Below, one piece after another: positions 14,215 through 16,935 of a stretch of DNA of 16,935 bases. This stretch comes from an uncultured Dokdonella sp. Its GTDB lineage: Bacteria > Pseudomonadota > Gammaproteobacteria > Xanthomonadales > Rhodanobacteraceae. The translations under genes and the position numbers were made by a program. The notes under the pieces are model-generated. The model did no database searches. It was given only the letters and a program-made list of their open reading frames with translations, and was not told where the DNA came from. The stretch is taken from positions 1 through 16,935 of the forward strand of contig CAKSZY010000036.1 of NCBI GenBank assembly GCA_934526015.1, in the 5' to 3' direction. The stretch's first letter is position 1. Each line of letters starts with the position of its first letter.

Positions 14215-14823
14215 ATGCACATTCTGCACACCCTCAAGTTCTCCCGGAGCGCCAATGCGATGCGCGACCTGCCGCCCGACGAGGGCGCCGAGGTCGCCTT
14301 CGCCGGACGCTCCAACGCCGGCAAATCGAGTGCGCTCAATGCACTGGCTGCGCACAAGGGCCTCGCCCGCGTGTCGAAGACGCCGGGTCGCACCCAGCTG
14401 ATCAACATCTTCGACCTCGACGGCGAGCGCCGGCTGGTCGACCTGCCGGGCTACGGGTACGCCAAGGTCCCGGTGACCGTGCGCGACCACTGGCGCGGCC
14501 TGGTCGACAGCTACCTCAAGCAGCGCAAGTCGCTGAAGGGCGTGGTCCTGATCATCGATTCGCGGCATCCGCTGAAGGAGTTCGATCGCCAGATGCTGGC
14601 CTATGCCGAGGCCATCGACCTCGCCTGCCATGTGGTGCTGACCAAGTCCGACAAGCTCTCGCGCAGCGAGGCCGCGCGCACGCTGGCGGTGACCCGGGCC
14701 GAACTCGGCGCCGACGGCAGCGCCGACGCGCGGGTCAGCGTGCAACTGTTCTCGGCCACGGCCAAGGTCGGCCTCGACGAGGCGCGCGACGTGGTCATGC
14801 GCTGGCTCGGCGGAACACGCTGA
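14215..14823 (+). CDS. engB: Ribosome biogenesis GTPase YihA/YsxC/EngB
   Basis: 202 aa cytoplasmic TRAFAC-class GTPase needed for large-subunit ribosome assembly in well-studied bacteria. All G motifs are visible: G1 GRSNAGKS (31-38), the switch region SKTPGRTQ with the G2 threonine (Thr60), G3 DLPG (76-79) followed by YGYAKV, G4 TKSD (143-146) and G5 SATA (180-183). The length matches the family (about 200 aa). ATG 14215 fits homologues, though the ribosome binding site is poor. It is divergent from the cytochrome c4 gene across a 144-bp gap; divergent engB and cytochrome c4 genes recur in proteobacteria, as far as I recall. The ligase gene follows 66 bp downstream on the same strand. Confidence 0.95.
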   Translation: MHILHTLKFSRSANAMRDLPPDEGAEVAFAGRSNAGKSSALNALAAHKGLARVSKTPGRTQLINIFDLDGERRLVDLPGYGYAKVPVTVRDHWRGLVDSYLKQRKSLKGVVLIIDSRHPLKEFDRQMLAYAEAIDLACHVVLTKSDKLSRSEAARTLAVTRAELGADGSADARVSVQLFSATAKVGLDEARDVVMRWLGGTR

Positions 14824-14826
14824 GCG

Positions 14827-14870
14827 GGTCCGGCTTGCGCCGTTCCGCTGCATCCCCATATCGCCGGACC
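14827..14870 (+). other. Inverted repeat in the engB-ligase gap
   Basis: GGTCCGGC (14827-14834) and GCCGGACC (14863-14870) are perfect 8-bp arms with a 28-nt loop between engB and the ligase gene. With no T-run it is not an obvious terminator; it might be a leader structure for the ligase mRNA. Confidence 0.3.
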
Positions 14871-14889
14871 GACCGTCAGGATTCCCCCC

Positions 14890-16278
14890 ATGTCCGGACC
14901 CAGCGCCGCCACGGATGAGCCGATCACGCACCGCGGACAACTGGTCGAGACGATCGCGTCCGGTGCCAAGCCGCCGGCCGACTGGCGCATCGGCACCGAA
15001 CACGAGAAGTTCGGCTTCCTCATCCCCGGAACCGGCACGCCGCCTGGGCAGGCGCTGCGGCCGCCGACCTGGGAGGGCGCGCACGGCATCGGCGCCCTGC
15101 TCGAGGGCCTGACCCGGTTCGGCTGGCAGCGCGTCGAGGAGAACGGCAAGCTGATCGCCCTGCAGCGCGGCCAGGCCTCGGTCACCCTCGAGCCCGCCGG
15201 CCAGCTCGAACTGTCCGGCGCACCGCTGGCCACGATCCACGAAACCTGCTGCGAGGTCAGCGGCCACCTCAACGAGGTCAAGGCGGTCGCCGACGGACTC
15301 AGCATCGGCTTCCTCGGCATGGGCTTCCAGCCGAAGTGGGCGCGCGCCGACATGCCGTGGATGCCGAAGGGCCGCTACCGGATCATGCGCGAGTACATGC
15401 CGAAGGTCGGCGGGCTCGGCCTCGACATGATGACGCGCACCTGCACGGTGCAGGTCAACCTCGACTTCGCCGACGAAGCCGACATGGTGAAGAAGTTCCG
15501 CGTCTCGCTCGCCCTGCAGCCGGTCGCCACCGCGTTGTTCGCCGATTCGCCGTTCACCGAAGGCAAGCCGAACGGCTATCTCAGCTACCGCTCGCACATC
15601 TGGACCGACACCGACCTGGATCGCACCGGCATGCTCGATTTCGTCTTCGAGGACGGCTTCGGCTACGAGCGTTACGTCGACTACCTGCTCGACGTGCCGA
15701 TGTATTTCAGCTATCGCGACGGCATCTACCATGACCTTTCCGGGCGCTCGTTCCGGCGCTTCCTGGACGGCGGCCTGGCCGAACTGCCCGGGGCGCGGCC
15801 GACGCTGAAGGACTGGTCGGACCACATGACCACGGCCTTCCCCGAGGTGCGCCTGAAGAAATACCTCGAGATGCGCGGTGCCGACGGCGGGCCGTGGAAC
15901 CGCCTGTGCGCGCTGCCGGCGTTCTGGGTCGGCCTGCTCTACGACGCCGCCGCGCTCGACGCCGCCTGGGATCTCGTCAAGGACTTCAGCAACGCGGAAC
16001 GTCACGCGCTGCGCGACGGCGTGCCGAAACATGCGCTCAAGCTGCCGTTCCGCGGCGCCAGCGTGCGCGAACTCGCCATCGAGGCGTTGAAGATCTCCGC
16101 CGCCGGCCTCGCCCGCCGTGCGCGCGCCAACCGCAACGGCGCCGACGAATCGATCTATCTCGAACCGCTGCTCGAAATCGCCGACTCCGGCCAGACCCCG
16201 GCCGAGTACAAGCTCGAACGCTTCCACGGCGCCTGGAACGGCCGCATCGACCCGGTGTTCACCGAGTTCGCCTATTGA
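14890..16278 (+). CDS. gshA: Glutamate-cysteine ligase, plant/alphaproteobacterial type (GCS2)
   Basis: 462 aa cytoplasmic enzyme joining glutamate and cysteine with ATP, the first and limiting step of glutathione synthesis. The motif [10 protein letters not shown] (34-43) and [10 protein letters not shown] (101-110) carry the metal/glutamate-binding acidic residues. [13 protein letters not shown] (181-193) and [21 protein letters not shown] follow, all typical of the class shared by plants and Xanthomonas/alphaproteobacteria and distinct from the E. coli class. Length is normal. Cysteines at 120-121 and 185 are present; redox control by a disulfide is known in the plant enzymes but not shown here. 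AGGA about 8 bp upstream supports ATG 14890. It may be co-transcribed with engB. The second enzyme, GshB, is not in the window. Confidence 0.94.
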   Translation: MSGPSAATDEPITHRGQLVETIASGAKPPADWRIGTEHEKFGFLIPGTGTPPGQALRPPTWEGAHGIGALLEGLTRFGWQRVEENGKLIALQRGQASVTLEPAGQLELSGAPLATIHETCCEVSGHLNEVKAVADGLSIGFLGMGFQPKWARADMPWMPKGRYRIMREYMPKVGGLGLDMMTRTCTVQVNLDFADEADMVKKFRVSLALQPVATALFADSPFTEGKPNGYLSYRSHIWTDTDLDRTGMLDFVFEDGFGYERYVDYLLDVPMYFSYRDGIYHDLSGRSFRRFLDGGLAELPGARPTLKDWSDHMTTAFPEVRLKKYLEMRGADGGPWNRLCALPAFWVGLLYDAAALDAAWDLVKDFSNAERHALRDGVPKHALKLPFRGASVRELAIEALKISAAGLARRARANRNGADESIYLEPLLEIADSGQTPAEYKLERFHGAWNGRIDPVFTEFAY

Positions 16279-16306
16279 GTCGCAGGCAGGCAACCTCCGG
16301 GATGGC

Positions 16307-16326
16307 GAGCCGGGCAAGGCCCGCTC
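16307..16326 (+). terminator. Possible ligase-gene terminator
   Basis: GAGC-C-GGGC (16307-16315), AAG, then GCCC-GCTC (16319-16326) forms a GC-rich hairpin with one bulge about 30 bp after the stop codon. There is no T-run, so termination by this hairpin alone is doubtful. Confidence 0.35.
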
Positions 16327-16357
16327 CACCCATGCCGGGACAACCTCGTCTCCCCAT

Positions 16358-16382
16358 GTAGAGCGGAGCTCGCTCCGCTGCC
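16358..16382 (+). repeat. GTAGAGCGGAGCTCGCTCCGCTGCC repeat copy
   Basis: Twenty-five bases identical to 10429-10453. The core GAGCGGAGCTCGCTC is an imperfect self-palindrome. As in the middle cluster it sits beside the larger module array. Confidence 0.85.
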
Positions 16383-16464
16383 TGTGCTTTGGCGCGTGGG
16401 AGAAGGGACCAGCATGCGTTTTCACCAGATTGCAGCCTTGCATTCTTGCGAACGCGCCCGCCTT

Positions 16465-16675
16465 CCCTTTGCCCCGAGCAGCGGGGGAGAGCCTGCCCCG
16501 GACTCGATCCGGGGTGGTGCGGCAGCACCGGATTAGGGGACGTGGGAGGTGGGCTGAGATCGCCGCTGCAGCCGTGCGCGAGTGCTGCTTCATCGGCTGT
16601 TGCGGAAGAAGCACGAAAGCGCCCCTCATCCGCGGCTGCCGCCGCACCTTCTCCCCGTCGCCACGGGGAGAAGGG
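16465..16675 (+). repeat. Palindromic module copy R1, interrupted
   Basis: Nearly complete module, but its left hairpin is broken by a second palindrome at 16496-16514. The remainder follows the consensus: GGTGCGGCAGCACCGGATTA, GGGGACGTGGGAGG, interior to TTCATCGGCTGTTGCGG, then CGCCCCTCATCCGCGGCTGC and the hairpin CTTCTCCCCGTCGCCACGGG. Confidence 0.82.
16496..16514. repeat. CCCCGGACTCGATCCGGGG palindrome nested in module R1
   Basis: A 7-bp perfect stem (CCCCGGA/TCCGGGG) with loop CTCGA. Against the other copies it replaces the hairpin's AAGG and adds roughly 20 bases. This palindrome is a common short intergenic repeat in its own right in many proteobacterial genomes, as I recall. Confidence 0.7.
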
Positions 16676-16816
16676 ACAGCTGACGTTTTCGCAGGAATGC
16701 GACATTGCAATCTGGAAAAAACGCATGCCGGTCCCTTCGCCCCGCGCAGCGGGGAGAAGGGATTGCATGCGCATTCACCAGAGTGCAGCCGAGCGTTCTT
16801 GCGACAGCGCCAGCCT

Positions 16817-16935
16817 CCCTTCGCCCCGCGCAGCGGGGAGAAGGTGGTGCGGCAGCCGCGGATGAGGGGCCGTGGGAGGTGGGGTGCGATCGATGTTGCA
16901 GCAGCGCGCAGACGTCAGTTCATCAGCCTTGCCCG
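16817..16935 (+). repeat. Palindromic module copy R2, cut by window end
   Basis: The left hairpin CCCTTCGCCCCGCGCAGCGG plus GGAGAAGG, the arm GGTGCGGCAGCCGCGGATGA, GGGGCCGTGGGAGGTGGGGT and the interior up to TTCATCAGCC are present. The right half lies beyond the window. Confidence 0.85.

Larger units (their letters stand above)
16399..16935 (+). repeat. Right repeat cluster
   Basis: Same orientation as the middle cluster. It begins with a damaged hairpin remnant (GAGAAGGGACC), then a spacer (CAGCATGCGTTTTCACCAGA, TTGCAGCCTTGCATTCTTGC). Module R1 (16465-16675) follows, then a diverged spacer with GGAAAAAACGCATGCCGG and a lone hairpin near 16734-16762. Next is another spacer (GCATGCGCATTCACCAGAGT, GCAGCCGAGCGTTCTTGCGA), then module R2, which runs off the window. 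No gene is supported across 16279-16935. Confidence 0.88.

Noticed and set aside
14083..16710. 875-codon open frame on the minus strand
   Set aside because: It runs antisense through engB and the glutamate-cysteine ligase gene and into repeats. No domain is recognisable, and both plus-strand genes have all family motifs.

Overview
High-GC (roughly two-thirds G+C by eye) gammaproteobacterial DNA. The gene set, gene order and intergenic palindromes suggest a member of Xanthomonadales, such as Rhodanobacteraceae or Lysobacteraceae. That placement rests on family recognition and I could not run a search. I see no rRNA, tRNA, CRISPR array, phage genes or transposase gene. I recognise thirteen protein genes.

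Layout. Bases 1-583 are a tandem array of about 250-bp palindromic repeat modules. Next come a DedA-family membrane protein (766-1419) and a large secreted single-heme protein resembling the hydrazine synthase alpha subunit (1578-3758). A PfkB/ribokinase-type sugar kinase (3823-4803, minus) converges on it. Divergent from the kinase is a large secreted KP-43-like subtilase with extra C-terminal domains (4991-8431). A parDE toxin-antitoxin pair of the plasmid RK2 type (8750-9306) follows. A 22-bp-stem hairpin repeat lies on its left and a degenerate copy of that repeat on its right. Then comes an RsuA/RluE-type pseudouridine synthase (9612-10340).

Bases 10337-11014 are a second repeat cluster holding two palindrome families. 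After it lies a minus-strand envelope/redox cluster, in transcription order: dihaem cytochrome c4 (14070-13423), a DsbA with CPAC (13345-12698), a DsbA with CIHC (12647-11949) and an endonuclease/exonuclease/phosphatase-fold protein (11877-11050). The cytochrome gene has a near-consensus sigma70 promoter (TTGACC, 17 bp, GATAAT) with a perfect dyad over its predicted start site. Divergent from it are the GTPase engB (14215-14823) and a plant/alphaproteobacterial-type glutamate-cysteine ligase (14890-16278). The third repeat cluster (about 16358 to the window end) closes the window.

How the genes relate: the cytochrome c4/DsbA/DsbA cluster concerns periplasmic electron transfer and disulfide formation, and the neighbouring ligase makes the glutathione precursor, so 11-16.3 kb has a thiol/redox theme. 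The other genes look like independent units.

The most distinctive feature is the palindromic repeat family. At least four full or nearly full modules and two partial ones sit at three loci in 17 kb. Each module has about 54-bp terminal inverted repeats that are themselves hairpins, a conserved interior, and a shared spacer of about 55-60 bp.
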